From SG8-41 sp036397875 (GTDB lineage Bacteria; Pseudomonadota; Gammaproteobacteria; Burkholderiales; SG8-41): a DNA stretch of 64,000 bases. The stretch covers positions 15,757 to 79,756 of the forward strand of contig DASWIC010000048.1 in NCBI GenBank assembly GCA_036397875.1, in the 5' to 3' direction. The notes beneath the pieces are model-generated. The model was not told the DNA's origin and did no database searches. It was given only the letters and a program-made list of their open reading frames with translations. Both the position numbers and the translations under genes were made by a program. This document shows positions 19,163 through 27,946 of the stretch, one piece after another; position 1 is the stretch's first letter, and each line of letters opens with the position of its first letter.

Positions 19163-21430
19163 ATGCGCTGGTTTCGCGCAGCATGGCTGCTCCTCGCATT
19201 CCATGCGATTGCGGCGGCCGCCCTCGAGCCGTTTGTCATCCGGGACATCCGGGTGGAGGGCATCCAGCGCACGGAAGCCGGCACGATCTTCAGCTACCTG
19301 CCGGTCAAGGTCGGCGACACGATGTCCGACGAGCGGGCGTCCGAGGCGATCCGCGCGCTGTTTGCGACCGGGTTCTTCCGCGACGTCAGCCTGGAGCGCG
19401 AGGGCGACGTGCTGGTAGTGGTGGTGCAGGAACGGCCCTCGATCGCCCAGATCGAGTTCGCGGGACTGCATGAGTTCGAAAAGGACCAGATCACGAGCGC
19501 GTTTCGCCAGATCGGCATCGGGGAGGGCCGCATCCTCGACCGCGGGCTGCTCGATCGCGCGGAACAGGAGCTCAAACGCCAGTACCTGGGCAAGGGCTAC
19601 TACGCGGTCATCATCAGTACCACGGTAACGCCGCTGGAGCGCAACCGCGTCGCGATCAACTTCAACGTCGAGGAAGGGCTGGTTGCCAAGATCCGGCAGA
19701 TCAGCATCATCGGCGCGCAGGCGTTCAGCGAGAGCGAACTCACGAGGCTGTTCGTGCTGCGCACGCCGGGGCTGTGGACCTGGTTCAGCAAGCACGATCA
19801 ATACTCGCGGGAGAAGCTTTCGGCTGACCTCGAAACGCTGCGCTCGTATTATCTCGACCGCGGGTATCTCGAGTTCCGCGTCGACTCCACCCAGGTCTCG
19901 ATCACGCCCGACAAGCAGGACATCTACATCACGATCAGCGTCACGGAAGGCCCCCAGTACACGGTATCGGACGTGCGGGTGGCCGGCGAACTCCTGGTCC
20001 CCGAGGAGGAGATACGCAAGCTGATCCAGATCAAACCGGGGGAGCGGTTTTCCCGCGCGCGCCTGACCGAATCAAGCAAGTTGATCGCCGACCGTCTGGG
20101 CAACGACGGCTATGCGTTCGCCAACGTCAATGCCGTGCCGAGCCTCGACAAGGAGAAGCGCCAGGTTGCGTTCACGTTCCTGATCGATCCGGGGCGGCGC
20201 GTCTACGTTCGCCGCATCAACCTGACCGGAAACACGCAAACACGCGACGAGGTGATTCGCCGCGAGATGCGCCAGCTGGAGGGCGCCTGGTACTCGGCGC
20301 AGAAGGTCACGCTGTCCAAGCAGCGTATCGACCGGCTCGGCTACTTCACCGAGGTCGGCGTCGAAACGCCCTCCGTGGCCGGATCGACCGATCAGGTTGA
20401 CGTCAACATCGCAGTCGTCGAGAAGCCCACGGGGCAGTTGTTGTTCGGCGCGGGCTACGGCAGCGATGAGGGTCTAGTTTTTTCGGCATCGATCGCGAAG
20501 CAGAACATCTTCGGCAGCGGGCGGCACATGTCGCTGGGCGTTAATACCAGCAGGGTCAACACGGTCTACTCACTGTCCTATACCAACCCCTATTTCACGC
20601 TGGACGGCGTGAGCCAGGGTTTCGATATCTATTACCGGGACCTCGACCCCACGGCACGAGACCTGGGCCAGTACCAGACGAGGACCGTGGGCGGGCAAAT
20701 GCGGTTCGGCGTCCCGATCTCCGAGCTCGACACGATCCAGTACGGCATCGGATACGACGACACGACCATCACGACTTTTCCCGACAGCCCGCCGCGCTAC
20801 CTGGATTACGTGGCCGTCTTCGGCTCCCAGAACACCAACCTGTTCCTGACGGCCGGGTGGGCCCGCGACGGGCGGGATAGCCTGATCTATCCCACCAAGG
20901 GTGCGTTTCACAGAGCGAGCAGCGAGGTCGGCCTTCCCCTTGCCGATCTGGAGTATTACAAGCTCTACTATCAGTACCAGCGCTATTTCCCGCTGACGCG
21001 TTTCACCAGCCTGCTGGTCAACGGCGAGTTCGGATACGGGGACGGCTATGATGATAAGCCGTTGCCCTTCTTCAAGAATTTCTATGTCGGCGGCGTCAAT
21101 TCGGTGCGCGGCTTCAAGTCCTTTACAATAGGCCCCAAGGATGTCAACGGTGACCCGACGGGTGGGCCGCGGAAGGTGCAGGCCAACACGGAGCTGCTGT
21201 TCCCGCTTCCCGGACTGGAGAATGACCGGTCGGTGCGGGTGAGCGCGTTCGTCGATTCAGGCGTGGTGGGGGAAACGATCGATTTCAGCCTGCTGCGTGT
21301 TTCCACCGGCCTGGCACTGCTGTGGGTATCGCCGATCGGCCCGCTCAAACTCAGCTTGGGCTGGCCGCTACGCAAGCAGCCGGACGACGATCTGCAGAAA
21401 TTCCAGTTCACCATCGGCGGAATTTTCTGA
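19163..21430 (+). CDS. bamA: Outer membrane protein assembly factor BamA
   Basis: Central Omp85 protein of the BAM complex, inserting beta-barrels into the outer membrane. 755 residues: signal peptide (about 1-20), five POTRA domains (about 23-420) and a 16-strand barrel. The lid-lock motif is seen in VGGVNSVRGF (about residue 640), and the C-terminus ends in the aromatic QFTIGGIF expected for a barrel. Sits between rseP and skp, the conserved order. Length is normal. Confidence 0.98.
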   Translation: MRWFRAAWLLLAFHAIAAAALEPFVIRDIRVEGIQRTEAGTIFSYLPVKVGDTMSDERASEAIRALFATGFFRDVSLEREGDVLVVVVQERPSIAQIEFAGLHEFEKDQITSAFRQIGIGEGRILDRGLLDRAEQELKRQYLGKGYYAVIISTTVTPLERNRVAINFNVEEGLVAKIRQISIIGAQAFSESELTRLFVLRTPGLWTWFSKHDQYSREKLSADLETLRSYYLDRGYLEFRVDSTQVSITPDKQDIYITISVTEGPQYTVSDVRVAGELLVPEEEIRKLIQIKPGERFSRARLTESSKLIADRLGNDGYAFANVNAVPSLDKEKRQVAFTFLIDPGRRVYVRRINLTGNTQTRDEVIRREMRQLEGAWYSAQKVTLSKQRIDRLGYFTEVGVETPSVAGSTDQVDVNIAVVEKPTGQLLFGAGYGSDEGLVFSASIAKQNIFGSGRHMSLGVNTSRVNTVYSLSYTNPYFTLDGVSQGFDIYYRDLDPTARDLGQYQTRTVGGQMRFGVPISELDTIQYGIGYDDTTITTFPDSPPRYLDYVAVFGSQNTNLFLTAGWARDGRDSLIYPTKGAFHRASSEVGLPLADLEYYKLYYQYQRYFPLTRFTSLLVNGEFGYGDGYDDKPLPFFKNFYVGGVNSVRGFKSFTIGPKDVNGDPTGGPRKVQANTELLFPLPGLENDRSVRVSAFVDSGVVGETIDFSLLRVSTGLALLWVSPIGPLKLSLGWPLRKQPDDDLQKFQFTIGGIF

Positions 21431-21481
21431 GTGCGGCGGTGCATGCGCGGGCCGTCGCGAGACAACTGCAAGGAGAGCGCA

Positions 21482-21985
21482 TTGAAGCATACAATTCCGA
21501 GGATCGCCGTGGTGCTGGCCGCGTTTGTCGCCATGGGCGCCGAGGCCGCGGACATGAAAATCGGCTTCGTGGACGTGGAGCGCATCAGCCGCGAATCCGC
21601 GCCGGCCGAGCGCGCGAGCAAGCAGCTCGAAAAGGAATTCGCCCCCCGTCGGCAGGAGCTGCAGCGTCGAGAGGCCCGCATCAAGGAGCTGCAGGGCCAG
21701 CTCGAGCGCGAGGCGATGACGATGACCGAAAGCGATCGCCGGGCAAAGGAGCAGGAGCTGGCGCGCACCAATGTGGAATTTCAGCGCATGCAGCGCGAAT
21801 TTCGCGAGGACCTAACGATTCGCCGCAATCAGGAGATACAGGGACTGATGGAGCGGGCCAACCGCGTGATCCGAAAGATCGCCGAAGCGGGCAAGTTCGA
21901 TCTCGTCATCCAGGATGCGGTCTATCGGGACCCGCGCATCGACATTACGGACCAGGTGCTCAAGGCCCTCGCCGAACCCCAATAG
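21482..21985 (+). CDS. skp: Periplasmic chaperone Skp/OmpH family
   Basis: Escorts unfolded outer-membrane proteins through the periplasm to BamA. 167 residues from a TTG start at 21482: AAGGAG lies 7 nt upstream and the translation then begins with a proper signal peptide (MKHTIPRIAVVLAAFVAMGAEA) followed by DMKIGFVDVERI. The alternative start at 21431 gives a longer, non-signal N-terminus without a ribosome binding site. Residues about 50-125 form the long charged helical hairpin of Skp tentacles. Directly after bamA. Confidence 0.93.
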   Translation: MKHTIPRIAVVLAAFVAMGAEAADMKIGFVDVERISRESAPAERASKQLEKEFAPRRQELQRREARIKELQGQLEREAMTMTESDRRAKEQELARTNVEFQRMQREFREDLTIRRNQEIQGLMERANRVIRKIAEAGKFDLVIQDAVYRDPRIDITDQVLKALAEPQ

Positions 21986-22055
21986 GCGATCCAGAAATGC
22001 GCGGCGCGCCGGCCGGCCCCGCTCGTGGTGCCGGTCGCATCCCGCGCCCGTGCCC

Positions 22056-23108
22056 ATGAAAGACAGCGAAAGCAGATCCTACAGCCTGCGCGAAATCGCC
22101 CGGCGTTTCGGGGGTGATATTGCCGGCAATCCCGAATTCGAGGTGCGCCGGGTCGCTACGCTGGAGAACGCGGGGCCCGACTGCATCGCCTTTCTCGCCA
22201 ATACGCGCTACCTTCCCCAGCTCAAGGCGACGCGTGCAGGCGCAGTGATCGTGGGCAAAGCGGCGCGCGCCGCGACCCGGGTCCCCCGGATCGTGTGCGC
22301 AAACCCCTACGCCTATTTCGCACGGGTATCGACCCTGTTCAACCCGGCGCCCGGCGCGCAGCCAGGAGTGCACCCGACCGCGGTCGTCGCTGGTTCGGCC
22401 CGGGTTGCCGTCGACGCCGAGATCGGCCCGTGCGCCGTGATCGAAGGCGGCGCGGAGATCGGGGCGGGTTGCGTCATCGGCGCCGGCTGCTGCATCGGAG
22501 AGGGAGTCGTGATTGGAGCCGGTACCCGGCTCTACGCCAATGTCAGCATATACCATGGCTGCGTCGTCGGCGAGCACGTCATTCTTCATGCGGGCGTCGT
22601 GATCGGCTCCGATGGCTTCGGCCTCGCGATGGAGGAGGGGCGCTGGGTCAAGGTGCCGCAGGTCGGATGCGTGGTGATCGGCAACGACGTGGAGATCGGC
22701 GCCAACACCACGGTGGACCGGGGCGCGCTCGACGATACCGTGATCGAGGAGGGCGTGAAGCTCGACAATCAGATACAGGTCGGTCACAACGTGCGGATCG
22801 GCGCTCACACCGCGATTGCTGCCTGCACGGGCATCGCCGGCAGTGCGAAGATCGGGCGCCACTGCCGGATCGGCGGCGCATCGGGCATTGCCGGGCACAT
22901 CACCATCGCCGACGGCGTGGAAATTTCGACCTACACGCTGATCACCAAGTCGATCGACCGTCCCGGCACCTACACTGGGGCCTATGCGTTCGAGCCGCAT
23001 CGGGACTGGCTCCGGAACGCGGCGCAGCTGCGCCATCTCGCGGAGCTGGCGCGCAGGGTACGGGCGCTGGAGAAAAAATCGAAGCAGCCAAAAAGGAGCA
23101 AGCCGTGA
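22056..23108 (+). CDS. lpxD: UDP-3-O-(3-hydroxyacyl)glucosamine N-acyltransferase
   Basis: Third step of lipid A synthesis: adds the second acyl chain to UDP-3-O-acyl-GlcN. 350 residues: N-terminal uridine-binding domain (1-100), then the left-handed beta-helix of hexapeptide repeats (about 105-320), with the catalytic His in QVGHNVRIG, and a C-terminal helix. The ATG at 22056 starts at MKDSESRSYSLREIARRFGG; upstream in-frame sequence overlaps skp. The TGA overlaps the fabZ GTG (GTGA). Confidence 0.97.
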   Translation: MKDSESRSYSLREIARRFGGDIAGNPEFEVRRVATLENAGPDCIAFLANTRYLPQLKATRAGAVIVGKAARAATRVPRIVCANPYAYFARVSTLFNPAPGAQPGVHPTAVVAGSARVAVDAEIGPCAVIEGGAEIGAGCVIGAGCCIGEGVVIGAGTRLYANVSIYHGCVVGEHVILHAGVVIGSDGFGLAMEEGRWVKVPQVGCVVIGNDVEIGANTTVDRGALDDTVIEEGVKLDNQIQVGHNVRIGAHTAIAACTGIAGSAKIGRHCRIGGASGIAGHITIADGVEISTYTLITKSIDRPGTYTGAYAFEPHRDWLRNAAQLRHLAELARRVRALEKKSKQPKRSKP

Positions 23109-23584
23109 GCGGCATGGACATCAACAAGATCCTCGAATATCTCCCGCACCGCTACCCCTTCCTGCTGGTCGACCGGGTGCTGTCCTGCGAGCCGGGCAAG
23201 CGCTTGACGGCGTTGAAAAACGTCACCATCAACGAGCCGTACTTCCAGGGCCATTTCCCCCATCACCCGGTCATGCCGGGGGTGCTGATCATCGAGGCGA
23301 TGGCGCAGGCCTGCGCCATCCTGACCTTTCACAGCGAGCAGCATCGGGCCGACGAACGCCTGGTCTACTATTTCGCCGGGATCGACAACGCCCGGTTCAA
23401 GAAGCCGGTCATGCCCGGTGACACGCTGCGCCTGGAAGTCGTCCTGGAACGCCACGTCCGAGGTATCTGGAAATATACGGCGCAGGCACTGGTCGAGGAT
23501 GCAGTGGTGGCGGTGGCCGAGATGATGTGCACGGTGCGCTCGCTCCAGGCGGACGGACGGACTGCGCCGGTGCCGCATTCGTAA
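23105..23584 (+). CDS. fabZ: 3-hydroxyacyl-[ACP] dehydratase FabZ
   Basis: Dehydrates 3-hydroxyacyl-ACP in fatty-acid elongation and so competes with LpxA/LpxD for 3-hydroxyacyl-ACP. 159 residues. Catalytic His in GHFPHHPVMPGVL and Glu in IIEAMAQA are visible; the hot-dog fold N-terminus reads ILEYLPHRYPFLLVDRV. I chose GTG 23105 because AAGGAG (23093-23098) is 6 nt upstream and the GTGA overlap with the lpxD stop suggests coupling. ATG 23114 would lie 15 nt from that site. Confidence 0.96.
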   Translation: MSGMDINKILEYLPHRYPFLLVDRVLSCEPGKRLTALKNVTINEPYFQGHFPHHPVMPGVLIIEAMAQACAILTFHSEQHRADERLVYYFAGIDNARFKKPVMPGDTLRLEVVLERHVRGIWKYTAQALVEDAVVAVAEMMCTVRSLQADGRTAPVPHS

Positions 23585-23600
23585 GGGGTCCGTCCTGCCC

Positions 23601-24374
23601 GTGAAGGCTCATCCCACAGCGATCGTCGACCCGCGTGCGCGCATCGCGCCGGATGTCGAGATCGGCCCCTACGCCGTCGTAGGACCGGATGTCGAGATCG
23701 GCGCAGAGTGCTGGATCGGCCCTCATGCCGTGGTCACCGGCCACACCAGGATCGGCCGGCGCAATCGCATCTTCCAGTTCTCGTCCATCGGCGAGATTCC
23801 CCAGGACAAGAAATACGGCGGTGAGCCGACGCGTCTGGAAATCGGCGACGGCAATACCATCCGCGAGTTCTGCACCTTTAATTGCGGAACAGCACAGGAC
23901 GCCGGCGTGACGCGCGTCGGAGATGACAACTGGTTCATGGCATACGTTCACCTTGCCCATGACTGCCAGGTCGGAAGTCACACGGTGTTTGCCAACGGCG
24001 CGACGCTGGGCGGGCACGTGCATGTCGGTGACCACGCCATACTCGGCGGCTTCACCGGCGTGCACCAGTTCTGCCGCATCGGGAGCCACAGTATTACGGG
24101 GGGCGGCTCGATCGTGCTGCTGGATGTGCTGCCCTATGTGACGGTCTCCGGCAACCCCGCAAAACCCTACGGCCTCAACGTCAAGGGCCTTAAGCGCCGC
24201 GGCTTTACGGCCGACACCATCACCGGGCTCAATCGGGCCTACAAGACTCTCTACCGCTCAGGCCTCACGCTGGAACAGGCGAAGGCGCAGCTCGCGCGCC
24301 AGAGGACCGAATGCCCAGAGCTCCAGATCATCCTGGATTTCCTGTCCCCTTCGGGACGCGGAATCGCCCGCTAA
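23601..24374 (+). CDS. lpxA: UDP-N-acetylglucosamine acyltransferase
   Basis: First step of lipid A synthesis, moving the 3-hydroxyacyl chain from ACP to UDP-GlcNAc. 257 residues from a GTG start; no other start gives the family N-terminus (MKAHPTAIVDPRARI). Hexapeptide-repeat beta-helix to about residue 190, catalytic His in VHLAHDCQVG, and a C-terminal helical domain. In the fabZ-lpxA-lpxB block. A perfect 10-bp hairpin begins one base after the stop. Confidence 0.97.
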   Translation: MKAHPTAIVDPRARIAPDVEIGPYAVVGPDVEIGAECWIGPHAVVTGHTRIGRRNRIFQFSSIGEIPQDKKYGGEPTRLEIGDGNTIREFCTFNCGTAQDAGVTRVGDDNWFMAYVHLAHDCQVGSHTVFANGATLGGHVHVGDHAILGGFTGVHQFCRIGSHSITGGGSIVLLDVLPYVTVSGNPAKPYGLNVKGLKRRGFTADTITGLNRAYKTLYRSGLTLEQAKAQLARQRTECPELQIILDFLSPSGRGIAR

Positions 24375-24477
24375 CGAGCATCGTGAAAATCGTCGACGAT
24401 GCTCGACCCCTCACCCCTTCCCCCTCTCCCGAGGGGCGAGGGGAAATGGACTGCGGCAACTGGTTTGTCAACCAGTT
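24375..24477. repeat. Cluster of three hairpins between lpxA and lpxB
   Basis: Hairpin 1: CGAGCATCGT/ACGATGCTCG (24375-24384 and 24396-24405), perfect. Hairpin 2: a C-rich tract (CCCCTCACCCC...) facing GAGGGGCGAGGGG, about 24407-24445. Hairpin 3: AACTGGTT-TGTC-AACCAGTT (24458-24477), perfect 8-bp arms. There is no T run, so they look like RNA processing or pausing signals, or repeat copies, rather than a classical terminator. Confidence 0.65.
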
Positions 24478-24495
24478 AGCCGAGGTTGGAGATTG

Positions 24496-25650
24496 ATGGA
24501 GCCGCTGACCATCGCCATGGTCGCCGGCGAGCCCTCGGGCGATGCGCTGGGGCTGCACCTCATCCAGGCGCTGCGCCGGCATGTTCCGAACGCCCGGTTT
24601 ACCGGCATCGGAGGTCCGAAGATGACGGGCGCCGGCTTCGAGACCCTCTACCCGATGGAAAAGCTCGCGGTGATGGGCATCATGGAGGTGCTGCGCCATC
24701 TCCCCGAGCTCGCCGGCATCCGGCGCCGCCTCGCGGCGCATTTCCTGCGCGAGCGCCCACGGCTGTTCATCGGAATCGACGCACCCGAGTTCAATCTCGG
24801 CCTCGAGCTGAAGCTCAAGTCCGCCGGCGTGCCGACCGTGCACTATGTTGGTCCCACGGTCTGGGCGTGGCGCGCCGGGCGGATACACAAGATCCGGCGG
24901 GCGGTGTCCAAGCTGCTCGTCCTGTTCCCGTTCGAGGCGGCCATTTTCGAGCGTGCGCAAGTGCCGGTGGCGTACGTCGGGCATCCCCTCGCGGACCAGC
25001 TCGGCGCTTTTCCTGGGCCCGCCGCCATGCGCGAGCAATTGCGCCTGCCCGCCGCAGCCAAGATCGTGGCGCTGCTTCCCGGCAGCCGCGTGACGGAGCT
25101 GACGCGGCTGTCGGATCTGTTCGTGGCGACGGCCGAGAAAATCGCCGAAGCCGTCCCGGGCGTGCAGTTTCTCGTCCCGTTCGTGAGCCGCGAGACCCGC
25201 GACATCTTCGAAGCGGCGCTGTACCGCCGCGAAGCGGGTGCGCTCGCCATGAGCATGATGTTCGGGCATGCGCACGAAGCCATGGCAGCTTCCGACGTCG
25301 TGCTGGCGGCTTCGGGCACCGCGACGCTGGAAGCGGCGCTGCTGAAGCGGCCCATGGTCATCACCTACCGGGCGGCCCCGCTGAGCGTGCTCCTCCACCG
25401 TACGCAGTCGTACCTTCCGTACGTCGGGCTGCCCAACATCCTGGCCGGTGAGTTCATCGTCCCGGAGTTCCTGCACGACGAAGCCACCCCCGAAAACCTC
25501 GCGCAGGCGGTCACCAACCTGCTGTTCGACCCGATCATGCGGCAGCGCCTTGAAGTACGCCTGGGTCGCCTGCTCACGGAGCTGCGCCGGGATGCGGCCG
25601 GCGCAGCGGCTGCCGCCATTCTCCCGTTGCTCGACGGCTCGTCCGTATGA
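24496..25650 (+). CDS. lpxB: Lipid-A-disaccharide synthase
   Basis: Glycosyltransferase joining UDP-2,3-diacylglucosamine and lipid X into the tetra-acylated disaccharide. 384 residues, GT-B fold. Family motifs: MVAGEPSGDALG at the N-terminus, IGIDAPEFNLGLE, HYVGPTVWAWRAGR, and the C-terminal nucleotide site ASGTATLEAAL. ATG 24496 is preferred over TTG 24493; GGAG lies just upstream. It is separated from lpxA by 121 bp of hairpins. The stop overlaps the rnhB start. Confidence 0.97.
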   Translation: MEPLTIAMVAGEPSGDALGLHLIQALRRHVPNARFTGIGGPKMTGAGFETLYPMEKLAVMGIMEVLRHLPELAGIRRRLAAHFLRERPRLFIGIDAPEFNLGLELKLKSAGVPTVHYVGPTVWAWRAGRIHKIRRAVSKLLVLFPFEAAIFERAQVPVAYVGHPLADQLGAFPGPAAMREQLRLPAAAKIVALLPGSRVTELTRLSDLFVATAEKIAEAVPGVQFLVPFVSRETRDIFEAALYRREAGALAMSMMFGHAHEAMAASDVVLAASGTATLEAALLKRPMVITYRAAPLSVLLHRTQSYLPYVGLPNILAGEFIVPEFLHDEATPENLAQAVTNLLFDPIMRQRLEVRLGRLLTELRRDAAGAAAAAILPLLDGSSV

Positions 25651-26231
25651 AGGGCCTTGGGGCACTGATCTGCGGCGTCGATGAAGCCGGACGTGGCCCG
25701 CTTGCCGGGCCGGTCTTCGCCGCCGCGGTGATCCTCGATCCCGCGCGGCCGATCCCGGGGCTCGCCGATTCCAAGGCGCTCAGCGCTCCGCGGCGTGAAG
25801 CCCTTGTGGCGGAGATCACGTTGCATGCGACGGCCTGGAGCGTGGCCAGCGCGAGCGTGGAGGAGATCGATGCCCTCAACATCCTGCAGGCGAGCCTCCT
25901 CGCGATGCGCCGCGCGGTGGAGGAACTCGCCGTCGTGCCGGCCGAGGTGTGGGTGGATGGCTTGCATTGTCCGCGGCTGGCGGTTCCCGTGCGCAGCGTG
26001 GTGCGCGGAGACGCCACGCTCGACGGCATCGCGGCGGCCTCGATCCTCGCGAAAGTCGCGCGCGATGCGGAAATGCGTGCGCTGCACGAGATCCATCCCC
26101 GGTACGGGTTCGACCAGCACAAGGGTTATCCCACCGTGGCGCACCTGGAGGCGCTGCGCGCGCACGGCGCTTGCGCGGCACACCGGCGCAGCTTCGGGCC
26201 GGTACGCTTGCTGACCGCTGCGCGCGCTTAG
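25647..26231 (+). CDS. rnhB: Ribonuclease HII
   Basis: Removes RNA from RNA:DNA hybrids, including single misincorporated ribonucleotides. 194 residues. Metal-binding Asp-Glu in GVDEAGRGPLAGPV (residues 10-23), the Asp in WVDG, and GDATLDGIAAASILAKVARD are the RNase HII signatures. ATG overlaps the lpxB stop (ATGA), the usual lpxB-rnhB coupling. Confidence 0.97.
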   Translation: MKGLGALICGVDEAGRGPLAGPVFAAAVILDPARPIPGLADSKALSAPRREALVAEITLHATAWSVASASVEEIDALNILQASLLAMRRAVEELAVVPAEVWVDGLHCPRLAVPVRSVVRGDATLDGIAAASILAKVARDAEMRALHEIHPRYGFDQHKGYPTVAHLEALRAHGACAAHRRSFGPVRLLTAARA

Positions 26232-26260
26232 GCGCCGACGAGCCCCTCAAGGCCGTCCTC

Positions 26261-27046
26261 TTGAAGCAGATCAGTTCCGCGGCCAATCCGCGCTACAAGG
26301 CGCTGCGCAAGCTCGTGCAGTCGTCCCAGGAGCGGAGGAAGACCGGCCTGTCGGTCTTGGATGGAGTGCACCTGGCCGCGGCCTACCACAAGCACGTCGG
26401 GCTGCCCCGGAGCATTGCGGTCAGCCGCAACGGTCTTGCGAATCCGGAAGTGCGGGCGCTGCTGGAGGAGATGAGAGGAGCAGAGATCCTCGCGCTCGGC
26501 GATGCGCTGTTCGACGGCCTTTCCTCCGTCGCGACCCCGACCGGCATCGTGGCGGTCATCGAGACGCCCCGCTCCCGGGTGGTGCCGCAGGGCATGGAGT
26601 GTTGCGTGCTGCTCGAGGACCTCCAGGACCCGGGCAACCTCGGCTCGATTCTGCGCTCGTGCGCCGCAGCGGGGGTGGGGCATGTAGTGCTTTCGAAGGG
26701 CTCCGTGCACGCCTGGTCGCCCCGCGTGCTGCGCGCGGGCATGGGAGCGCATTTCATGCTGAATATCCACGAGGACGCGGACCTGCTCGCGGTAGCGCGG
26801 GATTTCCAGGGCACGCTCGTCGCGACGGCCCCGCGTGCGCCGCGAAGCATATTCGAGACCGGGCTGACGGGCGCAGTCGGATTCATGTTTGGAAACGAAG
26901 GCTCCGGTCTCAGCGCGGCACTGCTCGCGGCCGCGGACACCGTGGTATCCATACCCATGCCCGGCGCGGCCGAGTCGCTCAATGTCACGGCTGCCGCGGC
27001 GGTGTGCCTGTTCGAGCGCGTCCGGCAGCTATCAGCTGTCGGCTAG
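26261..27046 (+). CDS. TrmH/SpoU-family RNA 2'-O-methyltransferase
   Basis: SAM-dependent methylation of a ribose 2'-OH in rRNA or tRNA; target unknown. 261 residues from a TTG start: a substrate-binding N-terminal domain (KQISSAANPRYKALRKL), then the knotted SPOUT domain with VLLEDLQDPGNLGSILRSCAAAG (about 115-137), GFMFGNEGSGL and IPMPGAAESLNVTAAAAVCLFE. I place the start at TTG 26261, where similarity begins; the open frame upstream overlaps rnhB. The ribosome binding site is weak. Ends tail to tail with ppsR, overlapping by 4 bp. Confidence 0.9.
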   Translation: MKQISSAANPRYKALRKLVQSSQERRKTGLSVLDGVHLAAAYHKHVGLPRSIAVSRNGLANPEVRALLEEMRGAEILALGDALFDGLSSVATPTGIVAVIETPRSRVVPQGMECCVLLEDLQDPGNLGSILRSCAAAGVGHVVLSKGSVHAWSPRVLRAGMGAHFMLNIHEDADLLAVARDFQGTLVATAPRAPRSIFETGLTGAVGFMFGNEGSGLSAALLAAADTVVSIPMPGAAESLNVTAAAAVCLFERVRQLSAVG

Positions 27047-27867
27047 TAGATGCGCCGCAGCAGCTTCGCCTCATGCAGGATGGTGGTGGCAAGTTCCTCG
27101 ACCGATTTGCTGGTGGCGTCGAGAAAAGGGATGCCTTCCTGGCGCATCAGCGCTTCCGCCTCGCGCACCTCGAACTCGCAGTTGGAAAGCGTCGCGTACT
27201 GGCTGCCGGGCCGGCGCTCGTTGCGGATTCTCTCCAGCCGCTCGGGCTTGATGGTGAGGCCGTAGAGCTTCCCGCGCAGGGAACGCAACTGAACCGGGAG
27301 GCGCATGCTGCTGAAATCCTCCGGTATCAGGGGATAATTCGCCGCGCGGATGCCATACTGCATCGACAGGTAAAGGCACGTCGGCGTCTTTCCGCAGCGC
27401 GAGACGCCGACGAGGATGACGTCGGCCTCGGAGAGGTCGCGGCTCGAGACGCCATCGTCGTGGGACAGGGCGTAGTTCACCGATTCGATGCGGTGGTGGT
27501 AGTTGACGAAATCGGCGACGCTGTGCGAGCGTCCGATGGCATGAGACGCCCGCACGCCCAGCTCGCGCTCGAGCGGCGAGATGAAGATCTCGAAGCAATC
27601 GAGGAACAATGCGTCGGCCTCGCCGACTACCTGCGAGATTTCGGTGAGCGCAAGCGTGCTGATGACGATCGGGCGCTCGCCATCGGCGGCACCCTGCGCA
27701 TTGATCTTGGCCACGACATCGCGCGCCTTTTCGACGGTGTCGACGAACGGCAGCGTCACCTCATTGAAGCGCACCTTGTCGAACTGGGTAAGCAGGCTGT
27801 GACCGAGCATCTCGGCGGTGATGCCGGTGCGGTCGGAAACGAAAAAAGCCGTACGAGGTTTCGCCAC
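27043..27867 (-). CDS. ppsR: PEP synthase regulatory protein (ADP-dependent kinase/Pi-dependent phosphorylase)
   Basis: Bifunctional serine/threonine kinase and phosphorylase that inactivates and reactivates PEP synthase. 274 residues from a GTG start (MAKPRTAFFVSDRTGITAEMLGHSLL). P-loop-like VGVSRCGKT (153-161) and the family segment LYGLTIKPERLERIRNERR are visible. Divergent from its target ppsA, the standard betaproteobacterial pairing. Its 3' end overlaps trmH by 4 bp. Confidence 0.97.
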   Translation of the reverse strand: MAKPRTAFFVSDRTGITAEMLGHSLLTQFDKVRFNEVTLPFVDTVEKARDVVAKINAQGAADGERPIVISTLALTEISQVVGEADALFLDCFEIFISPLERELGVRASHAIGRSHSVADFVNYHHRIESVNYALSHDDGVSSRDLSEADVILVGVSRCGKTPTCLYLSMQYGIRAANYPLIPEDFSSMRLPVQLRSLRGKLYGLTIKPERLERIRNERRPGSQYATLSNCEFEVREAEALMRQEGIPFLDATSKSVEELATTILHEAKLLRRIY

Positions 27868-27946
27868 CGGTGCTGCCCCCTGCGGGAATTGCCGTTAAAA
27901 TAACCGCTTTCTCCGCAATGCACAATTCAGCGTCACTTCTGGAGCC

